A DNA stretch of 43,864 bases from Photobacterium proteolyticum (GCF_001939735.1 NZ_MJIL01000071.1:1-43864); one strand, 5' to 3'. Numbered from the stretch's first letter, positions 19,980-29,150 are shown. Notes: generated from the letters alone by a model not told the origin. Made by a program: numbers and translations.

Positions 19980-20708
19980 TTACGTATCCTGACCCAGGCT
20001 ATTTAAAATCGACCTAACCTTTTGCTCATTTTCTTCGTACTCGGTTAAGGCCTGAATCACACTAAGGCAATCCGCGCTCAACCGATACCGATTGGTATAT
20101 TGCACATCGGTATAAATCGCTGCTGGAAAGTCATCGGGTATACCCAAAGGTTCAATATGACCAGCTGACGGGTTCTGGTAATTCCGGTGATGCTTGAGAT
20201 TCGGCCAACTGATTAGTTCGACCGCCGCCTTGGCAATGCCAACCATCCACCCCTCCTGGACTTCCTGCGGAGAAAGGTCGAAATAGCTGTCGGTACTGAC
20301 ATCGGCATCAAGCCAGCTTTGCACGGTGGTAAGGTAGTGTTGATGATCATAGTCTTCTATCAATTCGCTGACAGCTGAAGACTGAAAGGCAAAAGAAGCA
20401 TTGAGCTGGTAGAGCTCTGCAAGTGTCATGTTACTGAGTGCTGCCAGGGCAACCTCAAACGCCCTTTCATGCAATCTGGCTTCGACAGCCAAACGCTGTT
20501 TCTCTTCATTCAGGCGCTTTTCCTTTAAATGCCTAATGCGATTTTTACCATCTTCAATCAGCTGCTGTGCCTGCTGCAGGACATCAATTTCTGCTGACGA
20601 ATAGAGTTCGTTAAGGTCAGATAAAATAACATTTTTGATAATATTGGATGCGGTGGTCGCTTTCGCCTGTTTGCTTTTCAAAGCCTGGCTGTTTGCAAAA
20701 TCGAGCAT
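19980..20708 (-). CDS. Uncharacterised protein
   Basis: 242 residues from the ATG at 20708, preceded by GGGGGA six bases upstream. The frame extends to a TTG at 20855, but that lies upstream of the predicted promoter -10, so the short form is preferred. I do not recognise a family. Visible: a charged helical or coiled-coil region (about 40-95, QQLIEDGKNRIRHLKEKRLNEEKQRL), then an alanine/leucine-rich helix and a C-terminal part with W, Y and N-rich sequence (WPNLKHHRNYQNPSAGHIEP). No signal peptide or membrane segment. Its promoter matches that of the Lon-family gene, so both are probably expressed under the same stress or stationary-phase condition (inference). Confidence 0.65.
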   Translation of the reverse strand: MLDFANSQALKSKQAKATTASNIIKNVILSDLNELYSSAEIDVLQQAQQLIEDGKNRIRHLKEKRLNEEKQRLAVEARLHERAFEVALAALSNMTLAELYQLNASFAFQSSAVSELIEDYDHQHYLTTVQSWLDADVSTDSYFDLSPQEVQEGWMVGIAKAAVELISWPNLKHHRNYQNPSAGHIEPLGIPDDFPAAIYTDVQYTNRYRLSADCLSVIQALTEYEENEQKVRSILNSLGQDT

Positions 20709-20844
20709 GATCAATCCCCCAATATCAAAACCACGATAGCTATGCTGCCTATGCAACAAAGGCATATGGTAAGTGCCAACTAACACCTTTATTGCAAACT
20801 CCTCTGCCGATGGACTCTCCTCTTCACGTTTGGCTGTTATCTCT

Positions 20845-20875
20845 AGTGTAGACAAAAAACTCTATTTTTTAGTGA
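20845..20875 (-). promoter_or_regulatory. Promoter P2, near copy of P1, RpoS-like -10
   Basis: On the minus strand, TCACTAAAA, a 16-base spacer and TCTACACT. The blocks TCACTAAAA and TGTCTACACT are identical to P1. Predicted start near 20838, about 130 bases before the chosen ATG. Confidence 0.55.
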
Positions 20876-20902
20876 TTTGCCTCGTAAATGAATCGGAAAC
20901 AC

Positions 20903-20938
20903 AAAAACTAATAAGCACCTCCCTCTTTGGGAAGGCGC
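20903..20938 (-). terminator. Possible terminator after guaD
   Basis: On the minus strand, GCGCCTTCCC/GGGAGGTGC pairs with one bulge and one wobble (20936-20916), followed by TTATTAG and five T. A second small hairpin, TTTCTGC/GCAGAAA, lies between this and the guaD stop (about 21000-21020). Imperfect stem and displaced T-run lower confidence. Confidence 0.4.
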
Positions 20939-21048
20939 CTGAGAACTGTCTTTCAGCTATACCGCACTCCAATCAGTCGGCCTTCACTTCATTTGCAACT
21001 TTCTGCAGAGACCGCAGAAACAATGTTATCTAAATAATATAACCATAA

Positions 21049-22362
21049 TTAATCTAAGCAGTATTTTCTCTTACCAGCTATATATGTTTCCTTTATGTTT
21101 TGTTGTCCACCCATAATCATCAATGAAAATAATTTATCTTCCAAGTCATTTGAATTATTGACTCTAAGCTCTTGGAGATCATTTACAGCCCAGTCTATTA
21201 CTACGAAATCGGCAACTTTGCCTTCTGTAAAACTACCAACTTTATCATCAATACTCAGAGCTATAGCTCCACCTAATGTTGCTAAGAAAAAACCTTTAAG
21301 TGCGGATAATTTATTACCCTCGAGTAGATTTACCTTATAAGCCTCATTAAGAGTATCTAACTGGCAAAAACTAGTTCCAGCCCCAATATCAGTACCTAAA
21401 CCAACACGAATATTTTTCTCTTCCGCTTTTGACAACTTAAATAAACCACTCCCTAGAAATAAATTCGAAGTAGGGCAAAAAGATATTACAGAGTTGGTTT
21501 TAGAAATATCATCCCATTCATCATCAGTTAAATGGATAGAATGTGCAAATACAGACTTATCACCAGACAAGCCATAATAATCATAAACATTAAAATAGCT
21601 TTTTCTTTCTGGATATAATTCTTTTACCCACTCTATCTCATTTCTATTTTCACATAGATGCGTATGAACATAAACATCTGGATATTTCTCTTTTAGCTTA
21701 CCAGCTAAAGTCAGCTGTTCCCTTGTTGACGTAGGTGCGAACCTTGGTGTAATAGCATATTTTAATCGTTTCCTGCTATGCCACTTATTAATTAGGGCTT
21801 CTGATTCAATATAACTCTTATCAGCAGTATCAAGTAAATAGTCTGGAGCATTTCTGTCCATCATTACTTTTCCTGAAATCAAAAGCATATTTTCATTCAA
21901 GGCCTCTTCAAATAAGGCTTCTACTGATTCAGTATGAACAGTACCAAAAACTAAGGCAGAAGTTGTCCCATTCTTCAATAATTCTCTAATGAAAACCTTT
22001 GAAATCTTCCTTGCATAGTCTATATCAGAAAACTTTTGTTCGGTCGGAAATGTGTATGTCTCCAACCATTCTAATAGTTGTTCTCCATATGAGCCAATCA
22101 TTTCTGTTTGAGGGTAATGAATATGTGTATCTATAAAACCAGGAACAACTAAATAACCTCTTTTATCTTCTATGTTTTCAAATCGTTTTTCATCCTCATC
22201 ACTATACTCTCTTAATTCAATTATTCTACCCTTCTTAATAATCATCAACCCATCATTAAGAAACTCATAAGAACTTAGTTTATTACTACATTTCGATGGG
22301 TCTTCAATGAAGTGAAGAAAACTAGAGCGAATTACCAAATCTAAACTATACATATATACCAT
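21049..22362 (-). CDS. guaD: Guanine deaminase
   Basis: 437 residues from the ATG at 22362; ATG 22353 and GTG 22377 are alternatives and none has a strong RBS. It resembles E. coli GuaD along its length. Amidohydrolase metal sites: H80 and H82 in DTHIHYPQ, HTHLCEN, FAHSIHL and GTDIGAG, plus KVMMDRNAPDYL and ITPRFAPTS. It hydrolyses guanine to xanthine and ammonia in the cytoplasm, a purine salvage/catabolism step. Codons are strongly A/T-biased compared with the genes on both sides. It is divergent from a cytochrome P450 of similar composition, and both were probably acquired together. No xanthine dehydrogenase or purine permease is nearby. Confidence 0.92.
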   Translation of the reverse strand: MVYMYSLDLVIRSSFLHFIEDPSKCSNKLSSYEFLNDGLMIIKKGRIIELREYSDEDEKRFENIEDKRGYLVVPGFIDTHIHYPQTEMIGSYGEQLLEWLETYTFPTEQKFSDIDYARKISKVFIRELLKNGTTSALVFGTVHTESVEALFEEALNENMLLISGKVMMDRNAPDYLLDTADKSYIESEALINKWHSRKRLKYAITPRFAPTSTREQLTLAGKLKEKYPDVYVHTHLCENRNEIEWVKELYPERKSYFNVYDYYGLSGDKSVFAHSIHLTDDEWDDISKTNSVISFCPTSNLFLGSGLFKLSKAEEKNIRVGLGTDIGAGTSFCQLDTLNEAYKVNLLEGNKLSALKGFFLATLGGAIALSIDDKVGSFTEGKVADFVVIDWAVNDLQELRVNNSNDLEDKLFSLMIMGGQQNIKETYIAGKRKYCLD

Positions 22363-22559
22363 GTAAATAAAAATCACTCTAAATAATATGAAGCAATGAT
22401 GAACTCAAGATGAACATTCTGTTAATCATGAGTTTATTGAATTAAGTCAACTATGTATTGACCACCGCACCAACAGTGGTCGGAGCTCTTAACCACCCAA
22501 AATACTGATAGCATTCCTTATAAAGGATAATAAGAATAATTATTAAATAGGAGGAATAT
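22363..22559. promoter_or_regulatory. Divergent guaD-P450 promoter region
   Basis: 197 AT-rich bases shared by two divergent genes. It contains an inverted repeat GACCAC (22461-22466) / GTGGTC (22477-22482), in a locally GC-rich patch near the middle, that could be an operator. No regulator gene is adjacent. Confidence 0.4.
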
Positions 22560-23930
22560 ATGAAACTGGTACACCAATTGCCAATGCCCCCAATCGATGG
22601 ATTTCTTGGTCATGTTTCATATCTTCAAAAGCCGAATGTTCATCAGCAACTTCTAAAATGGGTTAACGAATATGGCACAAGTTTTCGTTTAAAGCTGGGA
22701 ATGAAAAATGCGTTGGTATTAGCAGAGCCTGAGCTTATTAAAGGCGTACTAAAATCACGCCCAGACCAATTTAGGAGATTGAAAAACATTGAAAGTGTAT
22801 TTGATGAAGCAGGCTTAAACGGCATTTTTTCAGCCGAAGGTACTCGATGGAAACATCAAAGAAAACTCACAGAGCCAATGTTTCAACCAAGTCACCTTAA
22901 GCACTTTTATCCAAAGTTAAGCATAATTACCGAAAGGTTACAAAAACGATTTTCTGATCTTGCTGATTCAGGCGAAATCATAGAGTTGCTTGATGAGTTT
23001 AAACGATACACTGTTGATGTTACCTCTTTACTCGCTTTTGGAGAAGATTTTAATTCTATTGAACAAACAGAAACACCTCTCACGCAAAGTATTAACCATA
23101 TTTTTCCTATGGTAAACCGACGATGTAAGTCGCCTATTCCACTATGGCGTTTTTTCAAAACCACTCATGATAAACAGTTTGATACAAGTCTAACTTATGT
23201 TAAGCATTTTGTTTCTGGCTGCATTGAAAAGCAACGAACTCTAATTGCAACAAATCCTGAGCTAGCAAAAGAACCTGAAAATATGTTGCAAATCATGATT
23301 ACCGAGCAGAAGAAAGACGCAACATTTAGCGATCAGGATATACTTGCAAATGCAATGACCCTGCTACTAGCAGGAGAAGATACAACAGCAAACACTTTGA
23401 CGTGGATGTCATACCTGCTCTGTTATAACCCCAAAGCAGAAATATCTCTTACGTCAGAATTCGAAAGCTTAGAAGAAACCAAGTATCTTGCATGGCCAAT
23501 ACCCCGGCTACCTTATCTAACAGCAGTCATGTACGAGGCGATGCGCCTTAAGCCAGTAGCTCCACAACTTTATATAGAACCACTCTCAGATACTTTCATT
23601 GGAAGTATTAAAGTTAAAAAAGGCACTCCTATATTTGTTATGCTGCATGCTAATGGTTTTAACTCTGATTTATTTGATTCTCCTGAGTCCTTTTCACCTG
23701 AACGCTGGCTAGGGAAGAATAGAGCATCTTTCTCTAATATTCAGCCATTTGGAACCGGAGCCAGACTGTGTCCTGGACGCTCATTAGCCATAATGGAGAT
23801 TAAATTGGCATTTCACGCTCTTTTCAATGAATTTATTATTGAGCCTCAGCAATCAGCAGATGAAGTAGTAGAGAACTTTGCTTTTACCATGTCACCCGTT
23901 GGCTTTAAAGTTCGGCTAACAAAGCGTTAA
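22560..23930 (+). CDS. Cytochrome P450
   Basis: 456 residues, complete. The C-helix WKHQRK (97-102), I-helix oxygen-activation motif AGEDTT (271-276), K-helix ExxR (EAMR, 326-329), the PERW stretch and the heme loop PFGTGARLCPGRSLA with the thiolate C404 are all present. No N-terminal membrane anchor is obvious, so it is probably soluble. It resembles fatty-acid or CYP4/CYP102-like monooxygenases in the ExxR-to-heme region, but I cannot name the substrate. There is no ferredoxin or reductase nearby, so electron partners must come from elsewhere. RBS AGGAGG lies five bases before the ATG. Composition is AT-rich like the divergent guaD. P450 genes are uncommon in Vibrionaceae. Confidence 0.93.
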   Translation: MKLVHQLPMPPIDGFLGHVSYLQKPNVHQQLLKWVNEYGTSFRLKLGMKNALVLAEPELIKGVLKSRPDQFRRLKNIESVFDEAGLNGIFSAEGTRWKHQRKLTEPMFQPSHLKHFYPKLSIITERLQKRFSDLADSGEIIELLDEFKRYTVDVTSLLAFGEDFNSIEQTETPLTQSINHIFPMVNRRCKSPIPLWRFFKTTHDKQFDTSLTYVKHFVSGCIEKQRTLIATNPELAKEPENMLQIMITEQKKDATFSDQDILANAMTLLLAGEDTTANTLTWMSYLLCYNPKAEISLTSEFESLEETKYLAWPIPRLPYLTAVMYEAMRLKPVAPQLYIEPLSDTFIGSIKVKKGTPIFVMLHANGFNSDLFDSPESFSPERWLGKNRASFSNIQPFGTGARLCPGRSLAIMEIKLAFHALFNEFIIEPQQSADEVVENFAFTMSPVGFKVRLTKR

Positions 23931-24443
23931 ATACTTTACTTACTATTAGACCAACGTACCATTTATAATCTATCTCTTGTTCATAATCCAATGTTCAAGA
24001 GATTTATAAATACACTTTATATGGTTATCACTAGTTAAATTATCAAGCAATTTACAACTATTATAAGTTCAGCCTTAATTAAGATAGCTTTAAAAATATC
24101 GCTTATTTTTTTTGATTATACTACCAACCATACACCATACTCTCAAAGCGGCTATGTATTTCTATAAAATAATTTTTATAGTTCGCCTAATTTTTTAAGA
24201 GGTTACCAGTACTTTAGTCTTGTTAATATTATTTTATATGATGATAAAATTACATAATCCTCATGCAATAATATCTATTAAATTACCTATATAATAGTAT
24301 AATAATCGATAGATAATCCTATTGAATTTTATTTAAAAGCCGTAGCAATGTTAACGGTTTTTATTCATTAAAATAAAAAACTTGATGATATCTTTATTAA
24401 ATCTAAGTGGCAACCAAGCTAAGCCTTGTTACCACTTAGGTTA
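23931..24443. other. AT-rich gap after the P450 gene
   Basis: 513 bases, very AT-rich, with stops in all frames and no terminator hairpin that I trust. I see no gene, repeat or insertion-sequence remnant. It may mark the edge of the acquired guaD-P450 segment. Confidence 0.5.
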
Positions 24444-24863
24444 TTAAGGCGCGTACTGTGCAAATACTTCTGCTTCAGTCATGTTTTGGGTGTCATTACT
24501 GAAAGCATAATACTCAGGCTTCTTATCGATAAAGATTTGGTGATCCATCTTCATCTCATCTTGCTGATCAAGAATACCAGCCGTAATGATATGCTGGCTC
24601 TTCTCCTTCAACAGGTAGAACAAATGTGTCCCGCACTCCTTGCAGAAGGCGCGCTCAGCCCACTCCGAAGAGGCGTAACGACTGACAAACTCTTCACCAT
24701 TAATCACGACTTCTGATCCGCCATCAACGGCAAGGAATGGCCCTCCTCCCCATTTACGGCACATACCGCAATGACATGCTCCGACATGCAAATCAGCGGC
24801 TTTAGCTTCAATTGTCACTTTACCGCATAGGCAACTGCCAGATACCGCTTGCTTCTCACCCAT
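24444..24863 (-). CDS. GFA/CENP-V-fold zinc protein
   Basis: 139 residues. It carries the cysteine set of the GFA family: C11 and C13 (SCLCGKV), C30/C32/C35 (CHCGMCRKW), C74 and C77 (FCKECGTHLF), which bind two zincs. The family is named after the glutathione-dependent formaldehyde-activating enzyme, but that activity is disputed for many members and I do not assign it. It is a single gene; the start MGEKQ has AGGAGG-like sequence upstream (complement of cctcctt). Confidence 0.88.
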   Translation of the reverse strand: MGEKQAVSGSCLCGKVTIEAKAADLHVGACHCGMCRKWGGGPFLAVDGGSEVVINGEEFVSRYASSEWAERAFCKECGTHLFYLLKEKSQHIITAGILDQQDEMKMDHQIFIDKKPEYYAFSNDTQNMTEAEVFAQYAP

Positions 24864-25020
24864 ATGTCCTCCTTGTCTTGTTCAATCTAATAAATCATTA
24901 CGACAATAACTGTATATATATACAGCAAGGTTGTTCAACTATAGATATGAAACACTGTGATCAACATGCCAGTTTATAGTTGATATCAATAGCCTGTCAT
25001 CCTAATGCCACCCGATTCTG

Positions 25021-25137
25021 TCACTTCATCGAGTCGGTAAGCTCGCGCCAGTTCAGCTCATACTCATGCCGGTTTATCACCGCTTCTATCACACAGCGAA
25101 TAACCTTATGGTGCTCGTCAAACTCAGCCTGTGTCAC
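25021..25137 (-). CDS. Possible small protein, 38 residues
   Basis: GTG start at 25137, TGA at 25021. The peptide is charged and protein-like (VTQAEFDEHHKVIRC... ending TDSMK) with plausible codon choice. It lies just downstream of a terminator, in a 300-base gap between GFA and DUF3303 genes. The RBS is weak and an in-frame stop lies two codons upstream. It could be a real small gene, a remnant of a longer one, or chance. Confidence 0.3.
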   Translation of the reverse strand: MTQAEFDEHHKVIRCVIEAVINRHEYELNWRELTDSMK

Positions 25138-25163
25138 AATTTATATCCACTCCCAGCTTCTCC

Positions 25164-25202
25164 AAAAAAACACCCTGGCTGCTTGGCAAGCAACCAGGGT
25201 GT
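25164..25202 (-). terminator. Rho-independent terminator of the DUF3303 gene
   Basis: On the minus strand, CACCCTGG/CCAGGGTG (with a further TGCTT/AAGCA pairing inside) is followed by seven T. It lies 36 bases after the DUF3303 stop. Confidence 0.88.
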
Positions 25203-25237
25203 GATGTATCTACCGAAAGAAAACAGGCAAAAGCTGG

Positions 25238-25531
25238 CTATACCAACAATCGGCTTCCCAATGCCTTGGCCTGTTCATCATCAACAACCGCCTGTACTGA
25301 GATATCCATATCATTGTTCCACTTCAGCGCATAGGCTGAAACCGCCTCGATACTATCTGACTCGCAGATTGCAACGCCCGTTCCGCTGACCAGATCATGC
25401 CAACGTCCAATCATCTTGATCTCTTCCCCCATCATGGCCTGATCCTGCTCGGTGGTAAGCTGAGAAAAGTGAGCCAGCGTCGCATGAAGCTTGCCTTGGT
25501 GTAACTGCCAGGTAATTAAAAATGTCATCAT
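25238..25531 (-). CDS. DUF3303-type small protein
   Basis: 97 residues (or 96 from the second ATG; GAGGT lies just upstream of both). It shows the ferredoxin-like/dimeric barrel pattern of DUF3303: an opening strand FLITWQL, a helix, IGRWHDLVSGTGVAICES as paired strands, and a C-terminal ALKWNNDMDISVQAVVDDEQA. The function of the family is unknown. It is a single-gene unit with its own terminator. Confidence 0.7.
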   Translation of the reverse strand: MMTFLITWQLHQGKLHATLAHFSQLTTEQDQAMMGEEIKMIGRWHDLVSGTGVAICESDSIEAVSAYALKWNNDMDISVQAVVDDEQAKALGSRLLV

Positions 25532-25691
25532 CAGTACCTCGTTTTAGCACTGAGGATAAGTATAGATAAGGAGATGCAATGCCTGAGACACTACGCCTGA
25601 AATACTATGCCTGTGATTCTAAGCTAGAGCATGGAGTACTCAGGCCCCTAGAACGACACGCAGTTAACACCAAGGTGTTTGCCTACTAGCC

Positions 25692-27365
25692 TCAAGCAGT
25701 AGGGATACAATCGGCAGAGAAACATGCCCTGTCAATCAAAGCTTGTGCCTCTGATACCGGGAGCGCCTTGTCAAAATAATATCCCTGGGCACAGTCGCAA
25801 CCGAGTTGTGTTAATAATTCCCGCTGCTCTTGTGTTTCAACCCCTTCTGCAAGCACCTTGACCTGCAACACGCGGCTCAACGCTATAATCTGCCGGGTAA
25901 ATTCACGATCCAGCTCCGTATTACAGATATTCTCTATCAAGGTACGATCCAGTTTGAGTTTGTCTAACGAACGGCAGAAAGTTCGAATTAAGTTCAACGA
26001 GGAATAACCCGTGCCAAAATCATCCACAGCAATGTTGATCCCAGCGCTTTTGAGCTGCGTTATATTGTCCCTGAGCATGCTAATGTTCTTCGCTGTTGCT
26101 GTTTCCGTGATTTCGATTTCAATCAGCTCTGTCGGGCATTGGGTTGTATTTATGATCTCTATAATCCGTGAGACAAATGTCGTCATCTCGATGGTCTTAA
26201 AAGATATATTGATTGCAATACGAGGGGGATTAATACCATTTTCTCTCCATTCAACAATTTGTCTGCAGACCTGATTAAATACCCACAAATCAAATTCAAA
26301 ATGCAAACCAATATCTTCAGCAACCCCCACAAAAACATCCGGAGGAATATAACCCAGCTCATTATGTTGCCAGCGAGATAATGCCTCGAAACCAATCAGT
26401 GCTCCACTGCACAAATCATATTGTGGCTGGAAATAGATCTTTATCTGGTTTTGTTCTATTGCCTGTGGCAGTTCTTCAATAATGAGCTTCTTAAAAACCA
26501 AATCATCTTTGGTCTGTTCCGTCGCCAGACAATATTTAGATGTGCTGAACTTCTTCGCTTCTCGCATAGCAATTTCAGCCGCCACTTCCATCGCATGATA
26601 GCTGTCGTAAATAGCACTTTCAGCACTGACACCAATGCTGAAGGATTTACTCACCTGATGGCCGCCCTTGAGCTTCAGCTGCATAGCCGCGACATCACAA
26701 AGTCGGAGGCAAATCTGGCGAACATACTCATCAAAGACATCGCTTGTCAGCCCATTGTATGCTTCAACCAACACGCCAAACTTTGCATTCGAGTAGCGAA
26801 CTACCAGCCCTTTGCCGTTGAGCTTCTCCTGGAGTGTTTTTCCCAACATCCACAGGTAATTGTCACCAATATCGAAGCCATAACGAAAATTTATCGTCGA
26901 AAAGTTATCTACACAAAAAACAATCAATGCCATCTGCGGTTTTTGCGCATCTGGCAGGCGAAGTAAGTACTCAGCTTTCGAGCGTATTGCCCAACCATTA
27001 GGCAATCCCGTAATCGGATCAACCGACTTATTTTCGACGACCCTAAAATATAGCTCAAACTCTCCAGGAGCATCCGCCCGAGCCTGACATTGCACGTCGA
27101 CTGGCAGTGCATAATGATGCTTGTCTTTAAACGCAGCTCTAACGCAACTCTTCTGAGCTTTGTCAGTAATATAGTCAGCAATGTTTTCATTACTGACTGT
27201 GTCTTGTGTGTCCGTATCGATCACGGACAAAACAAAATGCAGCTGATTGCCTATTATTTCAGACTCAACATAACCAACTTGTTCTGTAAAAGCGTCATTA
27301 CACGCAATTACAATACCATTGTTAATCGTTAGCACTGGTAATAGCGAATATGCAATATCACTCAT
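25692..27365 (-). CDS. PAS-GGDEF(degenerate)-EAL c-di-GMP phosphodiesterase
   Basis: 557 residues. A PAS-like N-terminus (about 1-110), then a GGDEF domain whose signature is SNAKF (192-196) in place of GGDEF, so cyclase activity is not expected. The EAL domain looks fully active: E327 in EALSRW, N386 in AINIS, E418 in IEIT, D448-D449 in DDFGTGYSS, K471 in LKLD, E507 in AEGVE and Q527 in CAQGYY. It should hydrolyse c-di-GMP to pGpG; the dead GGDEF may bind GTP as an allosteric site, as known for some hybrids. There is no membrane segment, so it is a cytoplasmic sensor. A single gene, no linked adhesin operon. Confidence 0.9.
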   Translation of the reverse strand: MSDIAYSLLPVLTINNGIVIACNDAFTEQVGYVESEIIGNQLHFVLSVIDTDTQDTVSNENIADYITDKAQKSCVRAAFKDKHHYALPVDVQCQARADAPGEFELYFRVVENKSVDPITGLPNGWAIRSKAEYLLRLPDAQKPQMALIVFCVDNFSTINFRYGFDIGDNYLWMLGKTLQEKLNGKGLVVRYSNAKFGVLVEAYNGLTSDVFDEYVRQICLRLCDVAAMQLKLKGGHQVSKSFSIGVSAESAIYDSYHAMEVAAEIAMREAKKFSTSKYCLATEQTKDDLVFKKLIIEELPQAIEQNQIKIYFQPQYDLCSGALIGFEALSRWQHNELGYIPPDVFVGVAEDIGLHFEFDLWVFNQVCRQIVEWRENGINPPRIAINISFKTIEMTTFVSRIIEIINTTQCPTELIEIEITETATAKNISMLRDNITQLKSAGINIAVDDFGTGYSSLNLIRTFCRSLDKLKLDRTLIENICNTELDREFTRQIIALSRVLQVKVLAEGVETQEQRELLTQLGCDCAQGYYFDKALPVSEAQALIDRACFSADCIPTA

Positions 27366-27925
27366 TAATGCACTCGTTAATATTTTTCTTATTAATATTC
27401 AGAGGAACACTGCCTCAGCATTATTTTCACTATGATACAGGACTTTTCCATTGAGCTGTTGAATATTTTATCTGATTGATACTAAATTTTATTAATACCT
27501 CAACAGCCTCAATCTCCTTTATATATAACCACTAAAAATATAGGTTAATAGATCAAATATGCGTTCAAGAAGCGTCTAATAGTTATTATTAATCATGCTT
27601 TTAGACAAAATAATCTAACGGCATCCTCTATTATCACTAGCTGATTAAACGGAAAAATTGATCGACACCATAGAAGCGGTAGACAGCTCCTACTCAAAAA
27701 TAACAAACTAGGTGTTAAGTAATAGCAATTCTGCTTGTTTGGCGGGATTTAGGCACCTTGGCTATTTTCAGCACTTATTGGTTATAAGTCGTTGACAGCA
27801 CCTGTTAAGACAATTTCATTTATGAAGAGAGGTAGTGGAAACTTCGCTAATATTGTATGTTTATCAAGAAGCTACAAGAACAAACACAAAATAGCGCCTG
27901 AAAGTATCAGGCACTAATCCATGAT
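27366..27925. other. Gap with MBL-gene terminator-like hairpin
   Basis: 560 bases without a supported gene. Near its right end, GCCTGA/TCAGGC (27896-27901/27907-27912) forms a short hairpin 14 bases after the MBL stop, followed on the minus strand by GCTATTTTG, a weak terminator. The rest shows only the upstream region of the EAL gene. Confidence 0.5.
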
Positions 27926-29089
27926 TTAAGGCTGCACCTGCGCCAACTGTGAATAATCCAGCCATTGCAGTCTATCTTGCCACCAGTATGTGGTACGCAC
28001 TGGTTGCGAGAAGTCCAGCGACTCACCAACTAAAGGTGTAACCAGATCGGCGTTATGAGTTTCAGCCTCGGCAATCAAGTCATTCACAGGCTCATCCCAG
28101 CGATGAAGGAACAGCTCATAGGTAGACCAATGCACCGGAAAGAGCTTTTCAGCCCTAACATCCAGGTGGGCCTGCATGGTATGGGCGGCCTGCATATGGC
28201 CCCACCCCTCGACCGGATAACCTTTGCCGTTCTTCACATTGGCAGCCACTTCGATAAATGACAAATCGAACGGACCTAGACGCTCACCGATTTCTTTGAA
28301 ATGCTCACCGTAGGCCGAGTCTCCACTGTAGAACACACTCCCGGCATTAGCCTGAATCGCCCATGAAGACCATAAGGTTTTATTCGAATCAAACAGCCCA
28401 CGCCCTGAATTATGGTTAGCCGGTGCCGAGGTAATAGTCACGCTATTAAACTGCTGACTTTCCCACCAGTCGAATTCCTGAATATTGGCAGCTTTCACGC
28501 CCCACTTTTCAAGATGGCGGCCCACTCCAAGCGGAACAAAGAATTGCACATCCGTGTTGGCATAGTATCTCGCCGTATTTTCTTCCAAATGATCATAATG
28601 ATCATGAGAAATCAGGATCACATCGGGAATCGGCAGATCCTCGCGGCTGACCGGCGCATCAACATTCCGCTCGAACCAGCGGGCAAAAAACGATGGTGCG
28701 GCGTACTCAAATACCGGGTCAATCAACAAACGGGTGTTGTCGACCTCAACAAACAACGATGAATGGCCCAGCCAGGTAACCCTGAGCGACTGGCTAGACT
28801 TGGCAAGCAACTGAGTATCGACAGCCTAAAACTGAAGACGCTCGGATGGTTTGTACCGGTCACGCTGCATGAAAAACTTCCACATGGTTTTTAGCATGCC
28901 TTCTTCAGAGCTCACCCTTGGCAGGTGAGAAACTACTTTACCATCAATAAATTGTGGCGAGCTCGCAATGCGCTCCTGTCTGAAATCCTCACTTCGAACA
29001 GCGTTGACATCAACCTTGTCGCTACCGCTGACAGCAATTCCAAGCGCTGCTAATACGGCGACCATAGATGCTTTTAATGTTGTATTCAT
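27926..29089 (-). pseudogene. Secreted metallo-beta-lactamase-fold hydrolase split by an in-frame amber codon
   Basis: One continuous frame of 388 codons interrupted only by TAG at 28828-28826 (codon 88). Before it: a signal peptide (about 1-22) and a conserved lead-in (SPQFIDGKVVSHLPRVSSEEGMLKTMWKFF-like). After it: AVDTQLLAKSSQSLRVTWLGHSSLFVEVD and a complete UlaG/NAPE-PLD-like MBL domain with ISHDHYDHLE (HxHxDH), SAPANHNSGRG, FYSGDSAYG and FPVHWSTYE. Family members normally carry both parts in one protein. Translation from the TTG at 28810 would give a cytoplasmic 294-residue protein without export signal. A single C-to-T change (CAG to TAG) would explain it; sequencing error or readthrough are alternatives. 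Divergent from, and probably repressed by, the TetR gene. Confidence 0.8.
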
Positions 29090-29104
29090 TGCTTCGCTAG
29101 CCTC

Positions 29105-29130
29105 AAAAGTAAACGATGGTGTATACTTTT
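29105..29130. promoter_or_regulatory. TetR operator A (MBL side)
   Basis: AAAAGTAAAC-N6-GTATACTTTT, 9 of 10 arm positions palindromic, 15 bases before the MBL gene start. It is a near copy of operator B, centre-to-centre 46 bp. Confidence 0.75.
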
Positions 29131-29150
29131 AATCTTAACGAGAATCGTGT

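Noticed and set aside
20856..21048. Glycine-riboswitch-like sequence (TTCTCAGGCGCC) on the minus strand
   Set aside because: Only a few bases agree; the region is better explained as terminator hairpins after guaD.
25164..25202. Plus-strand hairpin as a terminator for a plus-strand gene
   Set aside because: The A-run precedes the stem on the plus strand, so it functions on the minus strand for the DUF3303 gene.
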